NCBI GenBank assembly: GCA_945885485.1
Contig: CAMCYT010000030.1
Span: 1-17,045 of the forward strand
Length of the DNA stretch: 17,045 nt
Direction: 5' to 3'
Source: Prosthecobacter debontii
GTDB lineage: Bacteria > Verrucomicrobiota > Verrucomicrobiia > Verrucomicrobiales > Akkermansiaceae
Shown here: positions 6,515 to 13,359 of the stretch, one piece after another
Numbering within the stretch: position 1 is the first letter of the stretch
Layout of the letters: each line of letters begins with the position of its first letter
Translations under genes and position numbers: made by a program
Notes under the pieces: generated by a model
Told to the model about the DNA's origin: nothing
The model's database searches: none
Seen by the model: only the letters and a program-made list of their open reading frames with translations

Positions 6515-7375
6515 TTAATATGAAGCAAGAATGGGCGCTAGATCTTGGCACGTTTCCTCTGGCCAGAGGTTTTTTGGGGTGAGGATGGCGTTGGCGAGAG
6601 AGTGATGCTCTGGCCAGGTTGCATCCGTAGGAATTTTTGGGACGATGCTGGCGATGATGGATTTCGCGAGTGCGGAATTGGCATGGAGGTTAGCGATTAC
6701 GGATGCGACATCGACCGCGGCTTCGTCGGTTTTCCAACAATCATAATCCGTGACCATGCAGAGCGATGCGAAGGCAATTTCCGCCTCACGGCAGAGTCTA
6801 GCTTCCGGCGCGTTGGTCATGCCGATGAGATCGAAACCCATCGCGCGGTGCATGTTAGATTCGGCACGTGTCGAGAAAGCCGGGCCGTTCATCGAAACGT
6901 AGGTTCCGCTGTTGTGAAGTCGGGCGGTGTGATTGGAGGCGGCTTCGATGAGAAGTTTACGCATTTGATCGCTATATGGATCACCAAATGAAACGTGGGC
7001 TGCGATGCCGTTTCCGAAAAATGTAAATTCGTGTGAGCGCCCGGTGCGATCGACGAGTTGATCCGGGACGACGATATCCCGGGGTTTGATGTTTTCACGA
7101 AGCGAACCGACCGCGTTTACGGAAACGATCCAGCGCACATTTAAAGAACGTAGTGCCCAGATGTTCGCGCGGTGGTTGATTTCATTAGCGAGCAGTCGAT
7201 GACCACGACTGTGGCGGGGGAGGAAGAACACGCTTCGGCCAGCGAGTTTGCCTTCGACAATTTCATCAGAGGGCGATCCGAAGGGAGTTTCAATGGCGTG
7301 GGTTCGGACGACTTCCAAAGAGTCGATCTCATAAAGGCCGGAGCCACCGATGATGGCGAGAGAGGGTGTTTGCAT
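6515..7375 (-). CDS. mtnP: S-methyl-5'-thioadenosine phosphorylase
   Basis: Splits methylthioadenosine with phosphate into adenine and methylthioribose-1-phosphate, linking polyamine/methionine metabolism to adenine salvage. 286 residues, the usual size for PNP/MTAP family 2. Motifs: IIGGSGLY (8-15), ETPFGSPSD (29-37), phosphate-binding RHSRGH (54-59), NAVGSL, QLVDRTGRSHEFTFF, GTYVSMNGPAFSTRAES, GMTNAPEARLCREAEI and VTDYDCW. The MTAP-type SMNGPAFSTRAES and TDYDCW sequences favour methylthioadenosine over inosine or guanosine. The order mtnP-purM-purF on one strand groups salvage and synthesis of purines. The first 20 bases before ATG 7375 have no Shine-Dalgarno. A short C-terminal stretch (KNLWPEETCQDLAPILASY) closes the protein. 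Confidence 0.94.
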   Translation of the reverse strand: MQTPSLAIIGGSGLYEIDSLEVVRTHAIETPFGSPSDEIVEGKLAGRSVFFLPRHSRGHRLLANEINHRANIWALRSLNVRWIVSVNAVGSLRENIKPRDIVVPDQLVDRTGRSHEFTFFGNGIAAHVSFGDPYSDQMRKLLIEAASNHTARLHNSGTYVSMNGPAFSTRAESNMHRAMGFDLIGMTNAPEARLCREAEIAFASLCMVTDYDCWKTDEAAVDVASVIANLHANSALAKSIIASIVPKIPTDATWPEHHSLANAILTPKNLWPEETCQDLAPILASY

Positions 7376-7405
7376 GGGGTTGTGTATTAACTTAAATATG
7401 AAAAT

Positions 7406-7499
7406 GAACCACAGATGAACACGGATAAACGTTAATTTTCAGAGAATCAATCGGCGTATCTCTTTTATTATCTGCGTTTATCCTGTTCATCTTTGGTTC
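7406..7499. repeat. Palindromic dispersed element with period-10 arms (copy 2)
   Basis: Left arm gaaccacagatgaacacgg (from 7406) and right arm ending ctttggttc (7499) are reverse complements over about 25 bases with one mismatch and one missing base. Same family as 475-607. It occupies the gap between divergent mtnP and the thiol dioxygenase gene and could fold into a long hairpin in either transcript. Confidence 0.85.
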
Positions 7500-7596
7500 T
7501 ATTATTGTTTTTGGGATTAACGATGACGTTATATGTAGTCATAATCCATGTGAAATTCACGGGACTTAGAATTCAGTTTTTAAGCGAAATAGGAAT

Positions 7597-7614
7597 GCGC
7601 GACTGGAGTCGCGC
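7597..7614. repeat. Short palindrome gcgcgac-tgga-gtcgcgc
   Basis: Perfect 7-bp stem with a 4-base loop, 59 bp before the chosen start of the next gene. GC-rich in an otherwise AT-rich leader. Could be another dispersed palindrome or an operator. Confidence 0.5.
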
Positions 7615-7672
7615 GGTCCGGTTTGTATCTTGTGGATTTCCGTCTTGGAAAGAAACGGAAAGGCAGTTCAGT

Positions 7673-8419
7673 ATGTTTTTCGAAATGGATGAATACGATC
7701 GCCGTGAGTTTTTGAGTTTGAGTTTACCTTCGTTTCTCGGAGTGTTGACGGCTCTACCTTCGCTTTGTGCGTTGGCGACTCGGGCGAACGCGGCTGAGGG
7801 TCGGCTTCCGGAGGATGGGGCAATGCATTGGGAGGCTTTTCTTGAATCAGTTAGCAAAGAGGCGGGAAAGCAGCATTTGGATGCATGGAATCAGGATTCG
7901 TATGTGCAAACAATCTCGAAACTTGCTGGGCGGTTGCATCTCGAAGACCCGACGTTGTTAGAAGCGCTTGCACAGATCAAAACCCGCCTTGTGAACGGAA
8001 AGGTGGATTTTTCTTACCTCGAACGACGGGTCGATTTTTCTTTGTGTCTTGTTCAGTTTGAAGAAGGCGAAATCATACGTCCGCACGACCATCCAGGGAT
8101 GACGGGAATGATTCTCTGTGCTTCGGGAGAAATCGAGACCTCGAATTATGATCCTATCGAGTTAGTAGACGTGAAAGTCAGCGAGGGGCATCAACTGCTC
8201 AAACGCGTGGGCACAACGGTTATGAAGAAAAACGATATTTCCACGCTTACCGCAAAGGCAAGGAACATCCATACTTTGAAAGCGCACAAAGTGACTCAGT
8301 TGGTAGATATTTTCACTCCGCCTTATGATAAGGAAAAGATTGAACAGAGCAACTGGTTCAAGCTTTCACCGGATCCGATTAATGGGCAGGCGGATGTGTT
8401 TGAGGCGTTGGCGGAGTAG
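7673..8419 (+). CDS. Tat-exported thiol dioxygenase, ADO/PCO (cysteamine / N-terminal cysteine oxygenase) type
   Basis: 248 residues from ATG 7673, preceded by an AAAGG about 9 bases upstream. The frame is open further up to 7493, but that part overlaps the palindromic repeat and is not protein-like. A twin-arginine signal is clear: DRREFLSLSL (residues 9-18), a hydrophobic stretch, and an ANA cleavage site near residue 40. The core has RPHDHPGMTG (136-145) with H138 and H140, a third candidate iron ligand H200 in ARNIH, and a VDIFTPPYD segment (211-219), all characteristic of the ADO/PCO family, an Fe(II) cupin that adds O2 to thiols. Eukaryotic members oxidise cysteamine or N-terminal Cys of proteins. 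Folding with metal before export would suit the Tat route. The substrate here is unknown. The gene may be co-transcribed with the CHAP gene 81 bp downstream. Confidence 0.8.
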   Translation: MFFEMDEYDRREFLSLSLPSFLGVLTALPSLCALATRANAAEGRLPEDGAMHWEAFLESVSKEAGKQHLDAWNQDSYVQTISKLAGRLHLEDPTLLEALAQIKTRLVNGKVDFSYLERRVDFSLCLVQFEEGEIIRPHDHPGMTGMILCASGEIETSNYDPIELVDVKVSEGHQLLKRVGTTVMKKNDISTLTAKARNIHTLKAHKVTQLVDIFTPPYDKEKIEQSNWFKLSPDPINGQADVFEALAE

Positions 8420-8500
8420 GTTTCACTTCATGAAATTCATCCTTCCTAATCGCTTCGCAAAATATGATGTTCGTATATCCATACTCTCTTACCTTATCCT

Positions 8501-9259
8501 ATGAAGCTTTTCCTTTTTTTTCTCAAATCAGCTCCATTTTTGATCTGTTTCTGGTTCGCTATTCCCTACATCTTGGGTGAAGATAAAGTAGAAGAGCTTC
8601 CTAAAACCGGAGACGTCATCGTTGAAGATAATGGAGAAGAGTCTATTAAAGGCGCAGACATCATCACCGATGAAAAAGTAGATACTCCACCTGTAGAGTC
8701 ATCGAAAGTCGGAGATATCGTCATAACTTACCGCACCATTCCAGTTTACTCAAATGGTGATAACTACACCCTGAGTTACGGGAAGCACTACTCCGCAAAT
8801 GGATACTATTACGGCCAAAAGTGGCAGTGTGTTGAGTTTGTGAAACGATTCTATCACGATGCCTTCAACCACCAGATGCCCAGTGCATGGGGTCATGCCA
8901 TAGGCTACTACGATCCGACCGTCCTTCACGGAAAGTTAAATAAAGATCGTGGCATGTTTCAGTTCAAAAATGGCGGAGCCACTAGCCCGCAGCCCGATGA
9001 CCTTCTCGTCTTTGACTTCGCTCCCTATGGTCACGTCTCGGTCATTTCCGCAGTCCGGGAAAACGAAATCGAAGTCGTGCAACAGAACATCGCAGGTAAG
9101 CCTCGTCAGATCTATTGTCTCGAAAAGAAAGACGGACTTTTTGCCATTGTCGCAAAAAATAAGCCCATCGGCTGGCTTCGACTCTCTTCTGAAAAACTTA
9201 ACAAACCCGTTTTCCCTTTGGAGTTAGAACCTGAGCCAGAGATAAGTCCAGCACCTTGA
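8501..9259 (+). CDS. Exported CHAP-domain amidase, like the glutathionylspermidine amidase domain
   Basis: 252 residues. N-terminal hydrophobic signal or anchor (residues 3-25) ending near ILG-E, then an acidic linker with three similar units (KTGDVIV, KGADIIT, KVGDIVI), then a CHAP domain about residues 80-228. The nucleophile motif is YGQKWQCVEFVKRF with C110. The histidine motif is YGHVSVI with H178. The VVQQNI strand (192-197) and GWLRL close the domain. The order and wording (KWQCVEF, GHVxxI, QN, GW) match the amidase half of E. coli glutathionylspermidine synthase better than phage-type CHAP endolysins. The acidic residue of that enzyme's triad (E in AEQN) is Q194 here. The target could be a peptidoglycan peptide or a glutathione/polyamine amide in the periplasm. 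No Shine-Dalgarno precedes ATG 8501. Confidence 0.75.
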   Translation: MKLFLFFLKSAPFLICFWFAIPYILGEDKVEELPKTGDVIVEDNGEESIKGADIITDEKVDTPPVESSKVGDIVITYRTIPVYSNGDNYTLSYGKHYSANGYYYGQKWQCVEFVKRFYHDAFNHQMPSAWGHAIGYYDPTVLHGKLNKDRGMFQFKNGGATSPQPDDLLVFDFAPYGHVSVISAVRENEIEVVQQNIAGKPRQIYCLEKKDGLFAIVAKNKPIGWLRLSSEKLNKPVFPLELEPEPEISPAP

Positions 9260-9291
9260 GTGCTTAAACTAAATTCGGATTATGCGTATTT

Positions 9292-10086
9292 TTACTTCGC
9301 AGCAAGCAGAGGACCGACGCGGGCGTGGCGGATGAGGAATTCGTCGGCGAGTTTGCCGTAGGAAATGGCACCGACACCTGAGGGGTCGTGTTCGAAAATG
9401 GTTTTTCCGTGTGAAGGAGCCTCACCGATGCGGATGGTTCTAGGGATGACTTGTTGATAAATTTCCTCGGGGAAATATTTGGCAACCTCTTCAACCACCT
9501 GACGGCACAGCAGGGTGCGGCTGTCATACATCGTCATGACGATGCCTTCGAGGGTTAGGCCGGTATTGGCACCAGAGTTACGAATTTCATCGAGGATACC
9601 GACGATTTTAGCTAGACCTTCGAGGCCGAACCATTCGCATTGGAGTGGGATGAGAACTTCATCGGCAGCGGCGAGCGCAGCGGTCATGAGTACGCCGAGG
9701 GAAGGTGGGGTGTCGAGGATGCAGTATTCGAAAAGATCGTTTGGTTTGAGGCCTTGAAGAATGCCACGTAGGCGGGTGAGGTGGTCATCGGAGCGGGCAA
9801 GCTCGATTTCGATGCCGGCGAGATCCATTTCGGAGGGGAGGAAGGTGAGGTTCTCTCGACCGGAATCGATGAATTTATCCCGGATATCCGCTTCGCCAAG
9901 GAGTACGGGATAGATGGAAGACATCAGTGGAGCTTCGATTCCGAGGCCGGAAGTGCAGTTCGCCTGTGAGTCGAGATCCATGAGCAGGACTCGTTGGCCG
10001 CGCAAAGCGAGGGCGTGCGAGAGGTTCATGGCGGTGGTGGTTTTCCCGACTCCTCCCTTTTGGTTTGCGATGGCGATGACTTTCAC
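9292..10086 (-). CDS. parA: ParA/Soj-type chromosome partition ATPase
   Basis: 264 residues from GTG 10086. Deviant Walker A KGGVGKTT (10-17), DLDSQANCTSGLG (Walker A' region, 37-49), Walker B-like YCILDTPPSLG, and the conserved PLQCEWFGLEGL and VMTMYDSRT segments mark a type Ia chromosomal ParA (Soj). It binds DNA non-specifically when ATP-bound and works with ParB to separate origins. No parB is present in the window and I saw no parS-like tgtttcacgtgaaaca site, so the partner must lie elsewhere. It is divergent from tlyA across a 415-bp region holding period-7 arrays, and converges with the CHAP gene (33 bp apart). No Shine-Dalgarno is seen. Confidence 0.93.
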   Translation of the reverse strand: MKVIAIANQKGGVGKTTTAMNLSHALALRGQRVLLMDLDSQANCTSGLGIEAPLMSSIYPVLLGEADIRDKFIDSGRENLTFLPSEMDLAGIEIELARSDDHLTRLRGILQGLKPNDLFEYCILDTPPSLGVLMTAALAAADEVLIPLQCEWFGLEGLAKIVGILDEIRNSGANTGLTLEGIVMTMYDSRTLLCRQVVEEVAKYFPEEIYQQVIPRTIRIGEAPSHGKTIFEHDPSGVGAISYGKLADEFLIRHARVGPLLAAK

Positions 10087-10105
10087 GAATTGGGAGGATG
10101 GCGGG

Positions 10106-10133
10106 AAACTTTAAGTTTTAAACCCTAAACTTC
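10106..10133. repeat. Period-7 array, parA side
   Basis: Heptads aaacttt, aagtttt, aaaccct, aaacttc. With one flanking base it is 28 of 29 identical to 10252-10280. It begins 20 bp upstream of the parA GTG. Confidence 0.8.
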
Positions 10134-10252
10134 GATTTTCTGGGGGTGGGTAGAAGAAGAGTTTTAAGCGGGCGTTTAGTAATGCGGACTCATTAAGAGG
10201 TTTGGGCATTTTCAAAACAGGGAGAGAGGAGATTAAGGAGGAGAGGAGGGGG

Positions 10253-10280
10253 AAACTTTAAGTTTTAAACTCTAAACTTC
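10253..10280. repeat. Period-7 array, central copy
   Basis: Heptads aaacttt, aagtttt, aaactct, aaacttc. Direct repeat of 10106-10133. Its last 15 bases (10266-10280) are an exact inverted repeat of 10413-10427. Confidence 0.8.
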
Positions 10281-10420
10281 AATGAAGACAGTTTCTCTGG
10301 GTGTTGTTGGTTTTTTGCATTTTTCAATCCGTGATCGTCTTCATTTGGCTGATTCCAATTCGCTGGGATTATGGCAGGCAAGGGGAGAAGAAGAAACGGA
10401 GCTGTAAACTTTGAAGTTTA

Positions 10421-10497
10421 GAGTTTAGAGTTTAGAGATTGGAGATTGGAGATTGGAGATTGGAGATTGAAATTTGAAACTTGAAACTTGAAGCTTC
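10421..10497. repeat. Eleven in-phase heptads next to the tlyA start
   Basis: In strict 7-base register: gagttta twice, gagattg five times (10435-10469), aaatttg, aaacttg twice, aagcttc. It ends 4 bp before the tlyA GTG. Perfect tandem copies such as the five gagattg units can change in number by slippage. Confidence 0.9.
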
Positions 10498-10501
10498 CCT
10501 T

Positions 10502-11230
10502 GTGAGGAAAGACCGACTGGATGCTTTGATGTTTAATCGTGGGATGTGTGATTCCCGGGAGCAGGCGAAACGTCTGGTTTTGGCGGGTGAAGTGAAAGTG
10601 GATGGGCGGATGGTCGACAAGCCGGCGGAGAAGTTTGGCGAGGACGCGGTAGTGGAAATCAAGGAGAAGCCTAAGTTTGTGGGGCGGGGCGGATTGAAAC
10701 TGGAGGGCGCGCTGGAGGCGTTTGGGATCGATGTGACGGGATGGATTTGTATCGATGTTGGGGCGTCCACGGGTGGATTTACCGATTGTTTGTTGCAGCG
10801 TGGAGCGGTGAAAGTTCATGCGGTGGACGTGGGGACGAATCAGTTAGTGTGGAAATTGCGGAACGATCCGAGGGTGATTTCCAAGGAAAAATTCAATGCG
10901 CGGCACATGGAGCCGAAAGATATAGGCGAGAAAGTCCGGCTCGCGGTGATGGATTTATCGTTTATTTCCCTGACCAAAGTCCTACCGGCGGTGTTCGGGG
11001 TGTTGGAAGAGGGGGGTGAAGTGGTTTGCCTGATCAAGCCGCAGTTTGAGCTCGCTAGAGAAGACATCGGGAAGGGCGGAATCGTCAGGGATGAAGAGCT
11101 GCGGGAGCGGGCGGTGGAGAAAATTCGCAAATTTGTGACTGAGGAACACGGCAAGACCTGGAAGGGCGTCATTCCGGCCAGTATTGCGGGGATGGATGGG
11201 AACCAGGAATTCCTCGCCTTGATAGGCTGA
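10502..11230 (+). CDS. tlyA: TlyA-family rRNA 2'-O-methyltransferase
   Basis: 242 residues from GTG 10502. I chose it over TTG 10481, which lies inside the heptad array, because family members start about here (M-x-RLD-x4-RG). An S4 RNA-binding domain (residues about 3-55: RLDALMFNRG, SREQAKRLVLAGEV) is followed by an FtsJ-like SAM methyltransferase. That part has GRGGLKL (61-67), the SAM site DVGASTGGFTD (85-95), MDLSFISL (150-157) and LIKPQFE (177-183), which hold the K-D-K catalytic pattern. Homologues methylate the 2'-OH of C1409 in 16S rRNA and, in some species, C1920 in 23S rRNA, and affect capreomycin sensitivity. Some relatives were called haemolysins. Length fits the family. No Shine-Dalgarno is present. 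Confidence 0.92.
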   Translation: MRKDRLDALMFNRGMCDSREQAKRLVLAGEVKVDGRMVDKPAEKFGEDAVVEIKEKPKFVGRGGLKLEGALEAFGIDVTGWICIDVGASTGGFTDCLLQRGAVKVHAVDVGTNQLVWKLRNDPRVISKEKFNARHMEPKDIGEKVRLAVMDLSFISLTKVLPAVFGVLEEGGEVVCLIKPQFELAREDIGKGGIVRDEELRERAVEKIRKFVTEEHGKTWKGVIPASIAGMDGNQEFLALIG

Positions 11231-11240
11231 GAAAATTATT

Positions 11241-11268
11241 TTGAATAAAAATCGCCAGAGTGTATCTA
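11241..11268 (+). promoter_or_regulatory. Possible promoter of the Cys-rich secreted protein gene
   Basis: ttgaat (11241-11246), 16 bases, tatcta (11263-11268), about 60 bp before ATG 11330. Agreement with the sigma-70 consensus is partial, so this is a weak call. Confidence 0.25.
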
Positions 11269-11329
11269 GTTAGTGAATCCCCCTGTTGGGATCCTGATCA
11301 GATAAATAACCAAACTACAAAAAACGACT

Positions 11330-11707
11330 ATGAAATTACTGTTAACCACGTTCTGTGCAGCTCTGTTCATCTCTCCTCTCGCGTTCGCTGAAGGCGAAGG
11401 CAAGAAGTGCGATAAGAAGTGCGATAAAGCCAAAGAAGAAACCATCGCTCACTGCGGCAAGTGCGAAAAATGCAAAGATGAAAAATGCGAAAAATGCAAA
11501 AAAGCAGGTGAAGCTAAAAAAGAAGGTACGATGATCGCCGAAGCTGAAGGCAAGAAGTGCGATAAGAAGTGCGATAAAGAAGCCAAAGAAGAAACTCTCG
11601 CTAAGTGCGGTAAGTGCGAAAAATGCAAAGACTGCAAAGATGGTGTGAAATGCGACAAATGCAAAAAGCACGATGAAGATCACAAAAAAGAAGGCACTCT
11701 TGCTTAA
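11330..11707 (+). CDS. Secreted Cys/Lys-rich duplicated protein, metallothionein-like
   Basis: 125 residues. Sec signal peptide of 20 residues ending LAFA, then two homologous units, 21-70 and 71-125. Each begins E-G/A-EGKKCDKKCDK, continues with CGKCEKCKD and ends CKK...KKEGT. The mature protein has 15 Cys in 105 residues (7 and 8 per unit), as CxxxC, CxxC and CKDC pairs, plus many Lys and Glu and a few His. A 34-base DNA stretch is identical in both units (11396-11429 and 11546-11579), so the duplication is recent or kept uniform. This composition suggests binding of soft metals (Cu, Zn, Cd) outside the cytoplasm. A distant likeness to Cys-rich bufferin/HvfA-type copper peptides is possible, but their usual DUF692 partner gene is not beside it. 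No known family is recognised. It is followed by a strong terminator, so it is probably monocistronic and well expressed. Confidence 0.8.
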   Translation: MKLLLTTFCAALFISPLAFAEGEGKKCDKKCDKAKEETIAHCGKCEKCKDEKCEKCKKAGEAKKEGTMIAEAEGKKCDKKCDKEAKEETLAKCGKCEKCKDCKDGVKCDKCKKHDEDHKKEGTLA

Positions 11708-11730
11708 TCTTTGATTCTAACAATATTTTA

Positions 11731-11764
11731 AAAAAGCCACTGGAGTAATCCGGTGGCTTTTTTA
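11731..11764 (+). terminator. Rho-independent terminator after the Cys-rich gene
   Basis: aaaaagccactgga pairs with tccggtggctttttt around a gtaa tetraloop, with one T-G wobble in the GC part and a run of six T. The A/T flanks make it usable from both strands, so it may also serve the minus-strand NHL gene. Confidence 0.92.
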
Positions 11765-11801
11765 TTAGGGAGATATTCAGTCGAAGGCGCTGATTTCTAA
11801 C

Positions 11802-11896
11802 AAATCAACAATCGTCAATCAGACCGAAAAGGCAAAGCGTGCCTATTACAGAATTGATTGACGATTGATGAATGACGATTGTTGATTTTTGAATGA
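11802..11896. repeat. Inverted period-7 arrays
   Basis: Left arm aaatcaacaatcgtcaatca (11802-11821). Right part 11855-11896 has heptads tgattga, cgattga, tgaatga, cgattgt, tgatttt, tgaatga. The arms can pair, and the right part is the same repeat as 3301-3342 in reverse (36 of 38 bases). It is followed by a short gaagagaa purine run before the NHL gene stop. Confidence 0.8.
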
Positions 11897-11927
11897 AGAG
11901 AAGAAGAGAAGAAGAGACTTCTTCTGC

Positions 11928-12875
11928 TTATTTTTTAACATCCCAACGCAGGATGCGGCCCCATTTGTTCCACTCGGTGGTGACGACGTTGCCGTCTTTA
12001 TCGAAGGTGACGCCGTGAGGGGAGGTGGTGATACCTTCGCGCCATGCTTCGGGTTTGACGTTGTTGGTGTTGAATTCTTTCGGGTTGTCGTTGGGGCCGA
12101 GGACTTTGACGACTTTACCTTCTTTATCGAGGATGCTGACGCCGCTGCCGAGTTGAGCGACGGCGACTAGATCGCCGTGGAAATCGACGGTGCAAGGATG
12201 TGGGAGGTTTTCAGCGAATACGCCGATGACTGTGCCATCGAGTTTGAGGTGGATGAGGCGATTGTTGGCGCGGTCGCAGACCAACACGCGGGCTGGGTCG
12301 AAGCGGTAGTCGAAGGCGAATTTATGAGCAGTGCTGAATTTCCATGGTTCGGCTTTGCCTGCGGTGGTGGATTTGAATGCTCCGGTTTTATCGAAGATGA
12401 GGATGCGGTCGGAGGCGTAGCCATCAATGAGCCAGATGTCGCCATTGGGAGCGCGGTCGGCGTGGGTGAGTGCGAATTTGGTTCCTACCGATTCCGGAAT
12501 GGCGGTCATAGGGATTTCCAATAGGATTTCGCCTTCGGTGGAAAGTTTGAGGAAGGCGGATTTTCCATCACTCAAGCAAGCGGCGTAGATGATGTCTTTG
12601 CCGTCTTCTTGGACCATGGTGAAACCGTGGTGGTTGTTGCGGGCGTTGGGAAGGTTGCGGAGGTATTTGCCTTCTGGGGAGTAAACTTGGATGCCGCTTT
12701 TCTCGCCGCCGACGATGGAGACATAGAAGTTGCCTTTGGAATCGACATCGATTTCACCATGAGAATCGCCGACGTGGGCGAGGCCTTCCGGAGTTTTTAG
12801 CCAGTCTTTTTGGTGTTCAAATTCGTGAGCGCTGGCGGCGGTTATTAGTACGGCGAGGAGTAGGATTGGTTTCAT
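11928..12875 (-). CDS. Secreted six-bladed NHL-type beta-propeller
   Basis: 315 residues with a clear signal peptide (MKPILLLAVLITAASA, cut before HEFEHQ). Blades can be followed by repeating G-D/N-F/I-W/Y-V/L strands and D-x-G-K loops: SKGNFYVSIVGG (47-57), GKDIIYAACLSDG, NGDIWLIDGYASDRILIFDKTG (144 onward), RVLVCDRANNRLIHLKLDG (196-214), GDLVAVAQLGSGVSILDKEG and GNVVTTEWNKWGRILRW. The CDRANNRL blade and histidines H83, H184 and H287 resemble the lyase domain (PAL) of peptidyl-glycine amidating enzymes, but the enzyme function is unproven; many environmental homologues are simply named NHL repeat proteins. Periplasmic or extracellular. It lies 57 bp downstream of fur on the same strand with a heptad array between. 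No Shine-Dalgarno. Confidence 0.8.
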   Translation of the reverse strand: MKPILLLAVLITAASAHEFEHQKDWLKTPEGLAHVGDSHGEIDVDSKGNFYVSIVGGEKSGIQVYSPEGKYLRNLPNARNNHHGFTMVQEDGKDIIYAACLSDGKSAFLKLSTEGEILLEIPMTAIPESVGTKFALTHADRAPNGDIWLIDGYASDRILIFDKTGAFKSTTAGKAEPWKFSTAHKFAFDYRFDPARVLVCDRANNRLIHLKLDGTVIGVFAENLPHPCTVDFHGDLVAVAQLGSGVSILDKEGKVVKVLGPNDNPKEFNTNNVKPEAWREGITTSPHGVTFDKDGNVVTTEWNKWGRILRWDVKK

Positions 12876-12889
12876 GTTTTTAAAAAAAG

Positions 12890-12931
12890 TTATTGGTTCG
12901 TGGTTCTTAGTTCTTGATTGTTAATTGGAAA
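12890..12931. repeat. Period-7 array between fur and the NHL gene
   Basis: Six heptads in register: ttattgg, ttcgtgg, ttcttag, ttcttga, ttgttaa, ttggaaa. It ends one base before the fur stop codon. Confidence 0.7.
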
Positions 12932-12932
12932 T

Positions 12933-13358
12933 TTAAGCGCAGCGTGGGCAGGTGCCGAAGAATTCGAGTTCATGATACAGGCCTTGGTAGCCGGTTTTTT
13001 CGCGAATTTCATTTTCGAGTTTATGAACAGGACAGGGAGCTTGGATAGCTTCGATTTTTCCGCAGCCGGTGCAGATGAGGTAATCGCTGTGTTTTCCGGG
13101 TTGTAGTAGGGTGAAGTAGGCGGCGCGCTCGTGTAGACCGAGGCGGCGGATGATGCCGTGTTCAGTAAGGCGCTGGAGTAGGCGATAGACGGTGGCTTTG
13201 TCGCAGAGGCCGGCAAGGCGTTCCGAGCTAGCGAGCTCGGCGAGGGTCATCGGGCGTGGATTTTCGATAAGTGTTAAAAGGAGTTCCTCAAGCGCTTTGG
13301 TGCGACGCAGGCCGAGGGCGCGGCAGCGGGTGATGACTTGTTGGAGAGGTGTTTCCAT
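12933..13358 (-). CDS. Fur-family metal-responsive repressor
   Basis: 141 residues, the normal size. The winged helix has the recognition helix DKATVYRLLQRLTEHGIIRRL (53-73), a strong Fur-family signature. The C-terminal dimer domain has the structural zinc site C96-x2-C99 (ICTGCGK) and C137-x2-C140 (TCPRC), with H90, H112 and H129 as further ligand candidates. Because the second pair of Cys is kept and the HHHDH pattern of classical Fur is reduced to KHSDYLIC, the protein could be a Zur or PerR-like member; the sequence alone does not settle it. It probably binds upstream of metal-uptake genes. ATG 13358 directly follows a stretch of dispersed repeats that forms its whole leader, and no Shine-Dalgarno is seen. 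ruvB lies upstream on the same strand, 68 bp away. Confidence 0.9.
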   Translation of the reverse strand: METPLQQVITRCRALGLRRTKALEELLLTLIENPRPMTLAELASSERLAGLCDKATVYRLLQRLTEHGIIRRLGLHERAAYFTLLQPGKHSDYLICTGCGKIEAIQAPCPVHKLENEIREKTGYQGLYHELEFFGTCPRCA

Positions 13359-13359
13359 G

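Larger units (their letters stand above)
10087..10501. other. Divergent parA/tlyA intergenic region with heptad arrays
   Basis: 415 bp without a gene. It contains two near-identical 28-bp period-7 units in direct orientation (10106-10133 and 10253-10280) and a longer one in the opposite orientation (10421-10497). Promoters for both genes must lie here, but I cannot point to convincing -35/-10 pairs. Confidence 0.6.

Noticed and set aside
7493..7672. Upstream extension of the thiol dioxygenase frame
   Set aside because: It overlaps the end of the palindromic element and a GC palindrome, and would bury the Tat signal 60 residues inside the protein.
9264..10114. parS sites near parA
   Set aside because: No sequence close to tgtttcacgtgaaaca was found by reading the gene and its flanks.
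10421..10497. CRISPR array
   Set aside because: Units are only 7 bases and directly adjacent, with no spacers and no cas genes.
11342..11683. 113-codon minus-strand frame rich in Phe, opposite the Cys-rich gene
   Set aside because: Mirror of Lys/Glu codons (aaa/gaa read as ttt/ttc). The plus-strand frame has the signal peptide and terminator.
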